This document shows, in pieces, positions 22,712 through 30,249 of a stretch of DNA of 36,211 nucleotides. Made by a program: the position numbers and the translations under genes. The notes below the pieces were generated by a model. The model was not told the DNA's origin, searched no databases, and saw nothing but the letters and a program-made list of their open reading frames with translations. The stretch is from Cyanobacteria bacterium PR.3.49 (GTDB lineage: Bacteria; Cyanobacteriota; Vampirovibrionia; Obscuribacterales; Obscuribacteraceae), in the NCBI GenBank assembly GCA_013997645.1, contig PNKB01000032.1, positions 1 to 36,211 on the forward strand, in the 5' to 3' direction. How positions within the stretch are numbered: the first letter of the stretch is position 1; each line of letters begins with the position of its first letter.

Positions 22712-23137
22712 ATGCTCCCTGCTACTTACGAAACAACCAATTTCGACTTCTCGCCTGTTGCCGTCACCGCAGAGCAACCCAGCGAAAGAGACCATGAAGT
22801 TACCCAATACAACCTGGCACCGATAGAAGTGAGAATCAGTCATCCACTAATCTTAGATTCGCAGCCGATGAGCAAGAAGGCTTGCAACATGGACGAAAGC
22901 ACCGCTAAGCTGCGCGCGCTTTTGAAAAGTATGTTTCCGCAAGACGCGCAAATCCGTCAACTGATGTTGCCGCTCATGCAAGGGCAAGAGATGACTGAAC
23001 GCCGCCGGCTGGAACTGGAAGCCTGCGTCAAATACCCGCATGTGCTCGACCTTCAAGCTGCTTTCGTGAAGCGCGAGTTGGGCGAAGGGCTGGACGCATT
23101 CGAACTGGAGCTTTTACGGAGGATGGATGCGCGGTGA
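22712..23137 (+). CDS. Unknown protein with helical C-terminus
   Basis: 141 residues, ATG with GGAG 8 nt upstream. The first ~50 residues are low-structure (TYETTNFDFSPVAVTAEQPS). From ~55 onward the sequence is strongly helical and charged (TAKLRALLKSMFPQDAQIRQLMLPLMQ, then ERRRLELEACVKYPHVLDLQAAFVKRELGEGLDAFELELLRRM). No family or catalytic motif is recognised; there is no TM helix or signal peptide. It is convergent with the histidine kinase gene. A small hairpin (AAGGAGGAC/GTCTTCCTT around 23204-23229) between them may end both transcripts. Confidence 0.6.
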   Translation: MLPATYETTNFDFSPVAVTAEQPSERDHEVTQYNLAPIEVRISHPLILDSQPMSKKACNMDESTAKLRALLKSMFPQDAQIRQLMLPLMQGQEMTERRRLELEACVKYPHVLDLQAAFVKRELGEGLDAFELELLRRMDAR

Positions 23138-23244
23138 AGAATTTGTTTGTGAAAGCGAACGAACTTTTTGCCGCCTATTCTCCGCAGTTTTCGCAAGAGT
23201 AGTGAAGGAGGACGCACGCGTCTTCCTTTGCCCGGTTGGAACGG

Positions 23245-24342
23245 TCAAAGTTTCTGTTGCGGAATTGCGAAGCTGAATGTGCTGCCTTTGCCTTCTTCTG
23301 ATTCCAGCCAAATTCTGCCTTTATGCGCCTCGACGAGGGCTTTGCATATTGCCAGCCCGAGACCAAAACCACGGCGTTTCAATTTTTTCGGCTGATTCAG
23401 TTGTTTGTACCGCTGAAAAATCGCCTCTTGCTGGTTGGCGGGAATGCCCGGCCCGTGGTCGATGACGCTGAATACAGCGCTCTCTCCATTAATTGTTCCT
23501 CTGATCAAAATTGAGGAGCCGGCCTCGGAGTATTTGACAGCGTTTGACACCAGATTGATAAGAACCTGCACAAGCCGGTCTTCATCGGCAAGAAATCCAC
23601 CTTCTGTCGCTTCGGTTTCCACCGAAACCTTTTGCGCTTTTGCTGCATCCTGCGTCGCATCGACAGTTTTGCCGATGACGTTTTTCACTGAGGTTGGCTG
23701 GATTTCAATCTCCAGATCGCCTGATTCCAATTTTTCGGCATCGAGCAAATCACTAACCAGTTTGATCAAATAATCCGCATTTGATCGCGCGCGGTCAACA
23801 GCCGTATAGCCCTGGTCATCAAGCTTTCCAAAGCGATCTTGTGAGAGCATAGAGAGCAGCATATTGATGGACGTCAGCGGAGTACGCAGATCGTGGCTGA
23901 CCATTTGCACGAAGTCTTTGCGCAACTGTTCGAGTCTCTGCTTTTCCGTCACATCTTGAACGTGCAAGAAGATGCGCTTTACGCCGTCGTCTTCATATTC
24001 GTTGGCGAATATTTCGCAGACGATGTAATCGTGTGTTTTAATTTTCCCAGGGGTTCTTTTGGGCTGTGAATCAGCTTCCAATGTTTCGACTTCCGGAAAA
24101 ATAAATTGGATTTTTTGACCCGCCAGCTCTCGAGGAGTGTAGGCGAAGATTTGCTCGATGCGCGAGTTAGCGGCTTCTATAACCATCTCTTCGTTCAAAA
24201 TCAAAAGCCCAAGCGGCAAGCTTGTGAGTATCTTGCGGGTGCGATTTTGAATGGTGTCCAGCGTTTGCGACATCTTATTGATGGCAGATTCTTGCCGCTC
24301 AATGATTTCTAGAAGTTCGTCTCTGGATGTGTCGTCTTTCAC
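23245..24342 (-). CDS. PAS-domain sensor histidine kinase
   Basis: 365 residues, GTG start with AGGAG 11 nt upstream. Domains in order: N-terminal coiled coil (~5-35), a PAS domain (~36-135: ILTSLPLGLLILNEEMVIEAANSRIEQIF), a HisKA dimerisation helix with SHDLRTPL (phospho-His H150), and a HATPase domain with N box LVSNAVKYS, G1 DHGPGIP and G2 GFGLGLAI. There is no TM helix, so it senses a cytoplasmic signal. It starts 24 nt after vapC on the same strand and may be co-transcribed with vapBC. The likely partner regulator (25746-26414) is on the same strand about 1.4 kb upstream. Confidence 0.92.
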   Translation of the reverse strand: MKDDTSRDELLEIIERQESAINKMSQTLDTIQNRTRKILTSLPLGLLILNEEMVIEAANSRIEQIFAYTPRELAGQKIQFIFPEVETLEADSQPKRTPGKIKTHDYIVCEIFANEYEDDGVKRIFLHVQDVTEKQRLEQLRKDFVQMVSHDLRTPLTSINMLLSMLSQDRFGKLDDQGYTAVDRARSNADYLIKLVSDLLDAEKLESGDLEIEIQPTSVKNVIGKTVDATQDAAKAQKVSVETEATEGGFLADEDRLVQVLINLVSNAVKYSEAGSSILIRGTINGESAVFSVIDHGPGIPANQQEAIFQRYKQLNQPKKLKRRGFGLGLAICKALVEAHKGRIWLESEEGKGSTFSFAIPQQKL

Positions 24343-24366
24343 GGACTCTGCGGCTCCTGTATCTGG

Positions 24367-24777
24367 CTAGCTTTCATCCAGCCAGTTCTCAATTTTTTTG
24401 AGTTGTGTTACTCGCTGAAATTCTCGCATATTGTTTGTCACCATTGTTAATTGATGCGCGACTGCTTGGGCTGCCAACAAGGTATCAAGAGGACCTATGG
24501 GTTTACCAGTTCGCTCTAGCTCTGCTCGTATGGCACCGTATGCGATGGCGGACTGTTCGTCGAAAGGGACGATTTCAAAAGGTACGAAGAAGCTGTCGAG
24601 TGCCAGGTGATTCTTTGCTGCTGATTTGCTTTTTGAGGCACCAAAGCGAAGCTCAGCGACAGTAATCGTTGACAGTGCCACATCGCCAGGTTCGCACGCG
24701 AGCAGGCGCTTTAGCGTATCTGCAGACCTATTGTTGATCAGTGTGATGCAAACATTAGTGTCGAGCAGATATTGCAT
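24367..24777 (-). CDS. vapC: VapC-type PIN-domain ribonuclease toxin
   Basis: 136 residues. PIN nucleases cut RNA, and VapC toxins usually cut tRNA or rRNA. The acidic Mg-binding residues are visible: D6 in LLDTNVC, E42 in TVAELRFGA, D98 in GPLDTLLAA, with the TNNMREF loop (~114-120) typical of VapC. Length is normal. Its ATG overlaps the antitoxin stop by one base (TAATG at 24775-24779), giving translational coupling. Nothing indicates inactivation. Confidence 0.95.
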   Translation of the reverse strand: MQYLLDTNVCITLINNRSADTLKRLLACEPGDVALSTITVAELRFGASKSKSAAKNHLALDSFFVPFEIVPFDEQSAIAYGAIRAELERTGKPIGPLDTLLAAQAVAHQLTMVTNNMREFQRVTQLKKIENWLDES

Positions 24778-25010
24778 TACTTCAATTCATCACGTTCTTG
24801 CTGCTGTACAGGTTGAGCACGCTCGGTCATAAAGTCTGCGCTAAAGTTGTCGAGGCTTTCCAGAAGCGAATTCCAGCTGTTTTTCACTGGAATAAGAAAC
24901 ACCACATCGCCAGCTTTCTTGATGTACACCTCATCGCCATCAAAACGGCATTCACGCGGCAAGCGCACCGCCTGGCTTTGTCCATTTTTGAATAGCTTTG
25001 CCTTTTTCAT
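24777..25010 (-). CDS. vapB: VapB-type (SpoVT/AbrB) antitoxin
   Basis: 77 residues, ATG with GAGAGAAGGG just upstream. The N-terminal AbrB-like swapped-hairpin DNA-binding fold is seen in KAKLFKNGQSQAVRLPRECRFDGDEVYIKKAGDVVFLIP, and the C-terminal half should wrap VapC. Antitoxin and complex normally repress their own promoter; a 15-bp palindrome overlaps the -10 box upstream (25028-25042). Confidence 0.93.
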   Translation of the reverse strand: MKKAKLFKNGQSQAVRLPRECRFDGDEVYIKKAGDVVFLIPVKNSWNSLLESLDNFSADFMTERAQPVQQQERDELK

Positions 25011-25027
25011 CCCTTCTCTCCAGCGTC

Positions 25028-25065
25028 TATACTAAAAGTATATATCAGGGTGAAACGTCGGACAA
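25028..25065 (-). promoter_or_regulatory. vapBC promoter and operator
   Basis: Minus strand: -35 TTGTCC (plus 25060-25065), 17-bp spacer, -10 TATACT (plus 25037-25042). The perfect palindrome TATACTAAAAGTATA (25028-25042) covers the -10 box and transcription start, exactly where an AbrB-type antitoxin would bind to repress. The start codon is at 25010. Confidence 0.75.
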
Positions 25066-25183
25066 GGGGAGGTTTCGGCAACTGGAGATGCAGCAGGCGT
25101 AGCTGCTTCGACGGCGGGCTTTCAAGATTTTTTGAAAGTTGCCGGCATATTCTGTCGTTAGCTCTTAATTTGGACAGGCGATT

Positions 25184-25717
25184 ATGACGATCCTGAGAAC
25201 ACAATCTGCTTGCCGGCTTTCTTCAATCGCCCAAAACTTTTGTCGTGCAGTTTTCAACCATGTTCCGTATTCCGGCATCGATGAGTTTCCGGCAGCCAAG
25301 CAAGAAGCATTCGATCGTTTGACACCGCAAGAAAGAGACGAGCTGGCAATGGAGCAGCTCGAATTCGAAAAGGAGCAAATTGCTGTCTTTTCCGGTGCCG
25401 CCGCGCGCAGCCATGGCGGTGTATTTCATGAAATCGCGCCGGCTTTCCCTGTTCTTTCAAAGTTTCAATCCGTTCTTGCGTCAATTGAGAGTCGAGCGCG
25501 ACAGCGTGTTCTTGAACGTTTCTCTGTCGAAGAACAGCTGAAATTAGCGCGCGAAGAAGTAGAATATGCGCGCTCGTTCGATAAATTTCAAAAGGACGTC
25601 CAGGTGCTGAACAGCAAGCCAGGGCAGGCAAAAATCTACCTGCCGCGCCCACCTGTGAAAGGTCCAATGTTAGAACGCTTCGAGCGTGAGATGCACAAAT
25701 GCATGGAACGCCGGTAA
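25184..25717 (+). CDS. Unknown charged helical protein
   Basis: 177 residues, ATG with GGACAGG upstream. Apart from a basic/Cys-containing start (TILRTQSACRLSS) the protein is a series of charged helices (LTPQERDELAMEQLEFEKEQIAVF; RQRVLERFSVEEQLKLAREEVEYARSFDKFQKDVQVLNSK), likely coiled coil. It ends LERFEREMHKCMERR. No family is recognised. It lies opposite to its neighbours, between the regulator and vapB, and ends in a strong bidirectional terminator. Confidence 0.6.
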   Translation: MTILRTQSACRLSSIAQNFCRAVFNHVPYSGIDEFPAAKQEAFDRLTPQERDELAMEQLEFEKEQIAVFSGAAARSHGGVFHEIAPAFPVLSKFQSVLASIESRARQRVLERFSVEEQLKLAREEVEYARSFDKFQKDVQVLNSKPGQAKIYLPRPPVKGPMLERFEREMHKCMERR

Positions 25718-25746
25718 AAAAGATTTTCTGCCAGAAAATCTTTTTT
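25716..25746. terminator. Bidirectional intrinsic terminator
   Basis: AAAAAAGATTTTCT (25716-25729) and its perfect complement (25733-25746) form a 14-bp stem with a 3-nt loop. Either direction ends in a T6 run. It begins at the stop codon of the plus gene and reaches the first base of the stop of the minus-strand response regulator, serving both. Confidence 0.9.
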
Positions 25747-26414
25747 CACGTTTTCAATTTATATCCGACACCATGCACGTTCTCAATCAGTTCGTCGTCG
25801 CCAGGTGAAACCTTGTCTCTGAGAGTCTTCAGCGTTGTATAAACCGTGGAAAGTGTTACGGCTTTGTCGCTTTGCCAAACGCGATCGAGCAAAGCCTCCG
25901 GTTTAAAACACTTATTTGGGTTGAGCATGAGAAATTGCAGAAGCGCGAATTCTTTGGGCAACAACTTGATGTTTGCGCCGTTTCGAGTGACTTCTCGTGA
26001 GTCGATATCCAGTGTGATGTTTTTTGCTGATAAAACATTCGAGGTGGCGGCATGACCGCGACGCAGCAGCGAGCGCAGGCGTGCGTGCAGTTCGCGCGTA
26101 TCGAAAGGTTTGGTCAGATAATCATCGGCGCCGCTGTCCAGACCGGAAGTTTTATCATCGATGCCTCGATTGCCCGTAAGCATCAAAATCGGCGTGGTGT
26201 TTCCTTTATCCCTGTAAGTCTTGCAGACCTCGACACCGGTAATGCCAGGCAGCGTCACGTCCAGCATTATCAGATCGAATTTGGTGATTTCCAAAAGCTC
26301 GAGCGCTTCTTCGCCCGAACCCGCCACTTCCACTATGTAGTGGGAGCCGGTCAGCTCGATTTTAAGCAAGTCCTGCAGCTCGTCGTCGTCTTCGACAACC
26401 AAAATTTTTGCCAA
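25746..26414 (-). CDS. OmpR/PhoB-family response regulator
   Basis: 222 residues. The receiver domain has the acidic pair D9-D10, phospho-acceptor D52 (LIMLDVTLPG), Thr in ILMLTG and Lys in YLTKPF. A winged-helix DNA-binding domain follows (LLPKEFALLQFLMLNPNKCF...TLSTVYTTLKTLRDKV...IENVHGVGYKL). It should be a cytoplasmic transcription factor activated by a histidine kinase, most plausibly the one at 23245-24342. The start is TTG at 26414 with GAGG 9 nt upstream. Confidence 0.94.
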   Translation of the reverse strand: MAKILVVEDDDELQDLLKIELTGSHYIVEVAGSGEEALELLEITKFDLIMLDVTLPGITGVEVCKTYRDKGNTTPILMLTGNRGIDDKTSGLDSGADDYLTKPFDTRELHARLRSLLRRGHAATSNVLSAKNITLDIDSREVTRNGANIKLLPKEFALLQFLMLNPNKCFKPEALLDRVWQSDKAVTLSTVYTTLKTLRDKVSPGDDELIENVHGVGYKLKT

Positions 26415-26606
26415 TTCTGTCCGCCTCGTTCAAGGTCGATGGGGCTCGCGCTTGCTACTTACCCGTTGCCAACCGGGCACAAACCGCCGACAACCTGTCA
26501 GTTTACCGTCAATAACGTGTCGGACAACGACCGGCAACCCGGTTGCCTGAATGCTCCGCACTTGACACAATGATTCAGCTCAAAAGCTGCACCCTTGCGT
26601 TTAAAG

Positions 26607-28217
26607 ATGACAAGAAAAACCTTAGCCTTTTCCCTTTTGGTGGCGCCAATTCTTTCGGCATGCCTCTGTCTGAGCGCTCCTGAAGCGCAAGCTCGCACCT
26701 ATACGGCTTACGAACAGGCTCTGGAAGATCTTGATGAAAGCCGCTATGAGAAAGCCGAGCAAAAGCTCAAGCAGGTAATAGAGGAAAACCCGAATAGTGC
26801 CGATGCGCATGCGGAGCTTGGGCGTGTCTATATGAACACAGACCAGTTCCTGCAGATGGAAGCCGAACTCAACCGCGCACTGCAGCTTAACGACAAACTT
26901 TTTCGTGCATATGCATATCGCGCCTACATGTACTGGCGCACGAGGCGACCTAAGCAAGCGCTCGCTGACTCGCAAAAGGCTCTGGATCTTTACATGGTCA
27001 ATCCGCTGGATTGGTCCGCGCAAAAAGTGCTCGCCAATCGCGCTCTTGCATACGATCGCATGGGGCGGCGCGCTGAGGCACAGGCTGATAGAGACAAGGA
27101 GCGTGTTTTTATTACTCTGGATGAAGCTGGAAAATTTCGCGAAGTCGGGCGCCTGCCTGAAGCGCTAAAGCGCGTTGATAAAGGGCTGGCGCAGGAGCCT
27201 ACCAATGCGGATCTCTGGTTTTTTCGCGGCGTAGTCAACGCGAATAGCATGAAGTTTTGGGATGCGATTGCTGATTTTAACCGGGCTTTGCGCTTCGCCC
27301 CGCAAGCGACAATGCTCTACTATTTTCGTGGTGATTGCTACGATCAGGTGGGGAAATATCAGCAAGCGATCGACGACTACACTCGCGTGATCAAGGCTGG
27401 AGAGCCGCTTGTTGCCTATCGCTTCGTCTGCGAGTCGGGGCGGCTGCGCAACTTGGTTTTGCGCGACGACACCGTCTGTGTTTCTTTGAATGACGTCTAC
27501 TACTTGCGCGCCGAGGCCAAATTCAGGCAGGGAAAATTGCAAGCCGCAATCAAAGATTTGGACTACGTCGCTGCCCACGACAAGACCGATGACAAAGCTT
27601 TGACGCGGCGCGCCGAAATAGTTGCAGGCATGGGCAAGAGTGATGAGTCGATCAAAGATTTCACACGTGCAATCGTTGCCAATAAAAAGGACTGGAGCAA
27701 GTACGTCGATCGCGCTCAGGCTTATCTCAGGCTGGGCAAAGACGACGAAGCGATTGCAGATTTGTCTGAAGTGATAAAGCTAAATCCCGCCGATCCAGGT
27801 GCATATGTTCTTCGAGCCAGCGCTTATAAACAGATTGGCAAGTATGAAGAAGCCGTGTCTGATTGTTCCAGAGCCTTCGAGATTAAGGCTGACAGCGACT
27901 TGCTTCTGGAGCGTGCCGATTGCTTACGAGCGATGCGTCGTTATGACGAAGCTTTGAAAGATCTCGATCATGCAAGTGAAATCGATCGCCATAGTGTTTC
28001 TGAAGCGCGCTCGCTGAGGGCGAAAATCTTGCAAGAGCAAGGTGAGGACGAAAAGGCTCGTGTAGAGCTGCAAGAGTTGGAAAGACAAGCTCAGGAAAAA
28101 CGGCAGAAAAACGATGCGTCGAATATGGCAATCATCGGCGGGTCTGTCGTACTGCTTTTGGGTTTGAGTCTTTTAGGCTTCAGGGTGTGGCGGAAACGCG
28201 GTCGTACCAATCGCTGA
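26607..28217 (+). CDS. Exported TPR protein with C-terminal membrane anchor
   Basis: 536 residues from ATG at 26607; an in-frame TTG lies four codons upstream, and neither has a clear Shine-Dalgarno. The signal peptide is MTRKTLAFSLLVAPILSACLCLSAPEAQA, with Cys that could make a lipoprotein, though the SACLCLS context is not an ideal lipobox. About ten TPR units follow (e.g. AHAELGRVYMNTDQFLQMEAELNRALQLN, AYLRLGKDDEAIADLSEVIKLNP). A C-terminal TM helix (MAIIGGSVVLLLGLSLLGF) is followed by WRKRGRTNR, placing the TPRs outside the cytoplasm. It is convergent with the kinase gene, and the two coding regions overlap by 38 bp at their ends. Confidence 0.85.
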   Translation: MTRKTLAFSLLVAPILSACLCLSAPEAQARTYTAYEQALEDLDESRYEKAEQKLKQVIEENPNSADAHAELGRVYMNTDQFLQMEAELNRALQLNDKLFRAYAYRAYMYWRTRRPKQALADSQKALDLYMVNPLDWSAQKVLANRALAYDRMGRRAEAQADRDKERVFITLDEAGKFREVGRLPEALKRVDKGLAQEPTNADLWFFRGVVNANSMKFWDAIADFNRALRFAPQATMLYYFRGDCYDQVGKYQQAIDDYTRVIKAGEPLVAYRFVCESGRLRNLVLRDDTVCVSLNDVYYLRAEAKFRQGKLQAAIKDLDYVAAHDKTDDKALTRRAEIVAGMGKSDESIKDFTRAIVANKKDWSKYVDRAQAYLRLGKDDEAIADLSEVIKLNPADPGAYVLRASAYKQIGKYEEAVSDCSRAFEIKADSDLLLERADCLRAMRRYDEALKDLDHASEIDRHSVSEARSLRAKILQEQGEDEKARVELQELERQAQEKRQKNDASNMAIIGGSVVLLLGLSLLGFRVWRKRGRTNR

Positions 28218-30249
28218 GCGCGGGTTTCCACCCGTGTTTTTCCAGAATTTGTCTGGCTTGAACTTCATTGAGAATTTTCAGCGGTTTAATATGTTTCAGT
28301 GTCTTGCTGTCGATAAGTTTTTCTATTCCTTTTTCGGTAAACCGCGTGTAAGCAAGGTCCAAGCGCTCCAGCTTCATGTCGGTAAGTGTCAAGGACAGCT
28401 TGTCGCTTACGTCGGTGCCAGCTAAAACGAGGGTTTTCAAATTGGGAAGCTGTGCAAGTAAAGACAGGCTGCTTTGAGAGAAGCCGGAGGAGCCGGTTAT
28501 ATCCAGTGTTTCCAGCGAGGGGAGTTTTGACAGCAGTTTGAAATCTTCATCGGTCACTGTGGTGTTGCGCATCTTTATGGTTGCAACGCCGGCGTTTTGC
28601 AGATCGGGCACGGTGTCCGTTGTGAGCATGTCCACGGGGCAAAACTTGTCGTTTGCCAATCGCGCGACGATCGTTCGACCTGTCGTGCTGGCCGGTGCTT
28701 TGGAGACGTTTTCGGATGCTTCCTTTTCAGAACTCGTATGGAAAGGATCGAGTTTGAAAAACAATCCGATCAATATTCCCATAAACGCTATTGCCACAAT
28801 CAGAATCGGCATGATGTCCAGAGCTGCAGTTTTTAAGCTGCCTGTTTCTGCCGATGTTTTGCTACTGAGCGGCGCCCATGGCAATGCAGATTCTTTTATT
28901 CCAAATATCTGAGTGCCGCCGAGCAGTCGCTCTAGATCGCGCTTTATATCGCTCATGGATTGATAGCGTTCGGAAGGTTCTTTCTTGATGCAGCTTTGAA
29001 TAATTTGTCTCAAGCGAGTCATGCACTTGTGTTCGTGCGTGTTTTCAAACGTGTCTGATTGCCGCGCTTGCTCTGCATATTTTTGAACAACTGGTTGGTC
29101 GTCGAAATTCAGCACCAGTCCATTGATGTGAATCATCAGTGTATCGACAACGCTATCGCTCTTCGCAGCCGGCTCTCCGATAATCATCTCGTACATGAGG
29201 CAGCCGAAGGAATAAACATCACTGCGGTGATCCAGCTTCTGTCCGCGGCATTGCTCCGGGGACATGTAGAACGGGCTGCCGAAAATTTCGCCCGTCTGTG
29301 TAAGCGCTTTCTCTTTATCTTCCGGTTCATTTAATTTCGCGATGCCGAAATCGACTAGTTTTACAGTGTCTTTGCCTTCTGCATCTTTGGTCAGGATTGC
29401 ATTGTTGGGTTTTAAATCGCGGTGAATAACGCCCTTTTCGTGCGCGTGTTGCAGCGCGTCGGCCATTTGCAGAAAAATCGCTGCTGCCCGGGCGGGTTTC
29501 AGTGGTCCTTCTTTCTCGACCACCTCGAAAAGCGAACTTCCTTCCAGGTAATCCATCACCAAATACGGTTGCTTGTTTTCATCGACGCCGAATTCGTGAA
29601 CATCCACAATATTGGGATGCTTCAATCGGCTCACCGAGCGAGCTTCTTGCTGAAAGCGTTGGATGGTTTTTGCATCCGGAATGCGATCGGGAGAGAGAAC
29701 TTTTACGGCGGCAACGCGATCCATGAATTCGTGCTGAGCTTTATAAACTACGCTTGTACCGCCTTCTCCGAGGCAACTGATGATTTTGTAGTGCCGAGCA
29801 ATAATGCGTCCCGGCTCATATGTTCCAGCATGGGAAATTGCGGCAGGTGAAGTTTCGTCAGGGTGCTCACTGCCTTTGGCGCTGAGAGGCGTTGCTGCAG
29901 GCGTTTCCACAAGAGTTTCACCTTCAACATCCAAGAGATGATCGATGTTTGTTTCAGAACCTGACTGCACGCTGGGGTCTTGCAGTTTTTCAATTTGGCA
30001 ATTGCACATTTCCTGGCGAAACACCCACTGGGTGAGCGATCCTGTGCTGCGCTTCAGATGTTTTCCGCAAGAGCGGCAAATTGCGTCAATGCTTTCCTGT
30101 GCTGCAGTTTTTTGCCCGCTCGAAGATTGCTCTGCCTCGAGAAGCGCACAGCGACAGCTATCAGTGAGTCCGACCCATTGTGTCAGCGAACCCTTTTTCG
30201 GCGCTGCCTTGCCACATTTTGCGCAATTTTCGTCAATGGCCTTGACCAT
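28180..30249 (-). CDS. Transmembrane Ser/Thr protein kinase with N-terminal Cys modules and C-terminal LRRs
   Basis: 689 residues from ATG at 30249 (AAGGA 7 nt upstream); the longer open frame upstream is the Arg-rich shadow of the previous gene. Order: two Cys modules (C9, C12, C32, C34 and C58, C61, C82, C84), each with GSLTQWV in the middle; a linker; a Hanks-type kinase domain (~154-430) with G loop GEGGTS, K183, HRDLKPNN (D278) and DFG (D300); a TM helix (~490-512, ALDIMPILIVAIAFMGILIG); then extracytoplasmic leucine-rich repeats (~580-660). The kinase core is complete. Signal sensing by the LRRs, or by the Cys modules, is inferred. It overlaps the upstream TPR gene by 17 nt, so they are translationally coupled. 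Confidence 0.92.
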   Translation of the reverse strand: MVKAIDENCAKCGKAAPKKGSLTQWVGLTDSCRCALLEAEQSSSGQKTAAQESIDAICRSCGKHLKRSTGSLTQWVFRQEMCNCQIEKLQDPSVQSGSETNIDHLLDVEGETLVETPAATPLSAKGSEHPDETSPAAISHAGTYEPGRIIARHYKIISCLGEGGTSVVYKAQHEFMDRVAAVKVLSPDRIPDAKTIQRFQQEARSVSRLKHPNIVDVHEFGVDENKQPYLVMDYLEGSSLFEVVEKEGPLKPARAAAIFLQMADALQHAHEKGVIHRDLKPNNAILTKDAEGKDTVKLVDFGIAKLNEPEDKEKALTQTGEIFGSPFYMSPEQCRGQKLDHRSDVYSFGCLMYEMIIGEPAAKSDSVVDTLMIHINGLVLNFDDQPVVQKYAEQARQSDTFENTHEHKCMTRLRQIIQSCIKKEPSERYQSMSDIKRDLERLLGGTQIFGIKESALPWAPLSSKTSAETGSLKTAALDIMPILIVAIAFMGILIGLFFKLDPFHTSSEKEASENVSKAPASTTGRTIVARLANDKFCPVDMLTTDTVPDLQNAGVATIKMRNTTVTDEDFKLLSKLPSLETLDITGSSGFSQSSLSLLAQLPNLKTLVLAGTDVSDKLSLTLTDMKLERLDLAYTRFTEKGIEKLIDSKTLKHIKPLKILNEVQARQILEKHGWKPALSDWYDRVSATP

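Noticed and set aside
26463-26547. GGCAACCCGGTTGCC palindrome and related words in the regulator/TPR divergent region as a shared operator
   Set aside because: The palindrome is real (26533-26547), but the second copy is too diverged, and similar GGTTGCC words occur by chance elsewhere in the window.
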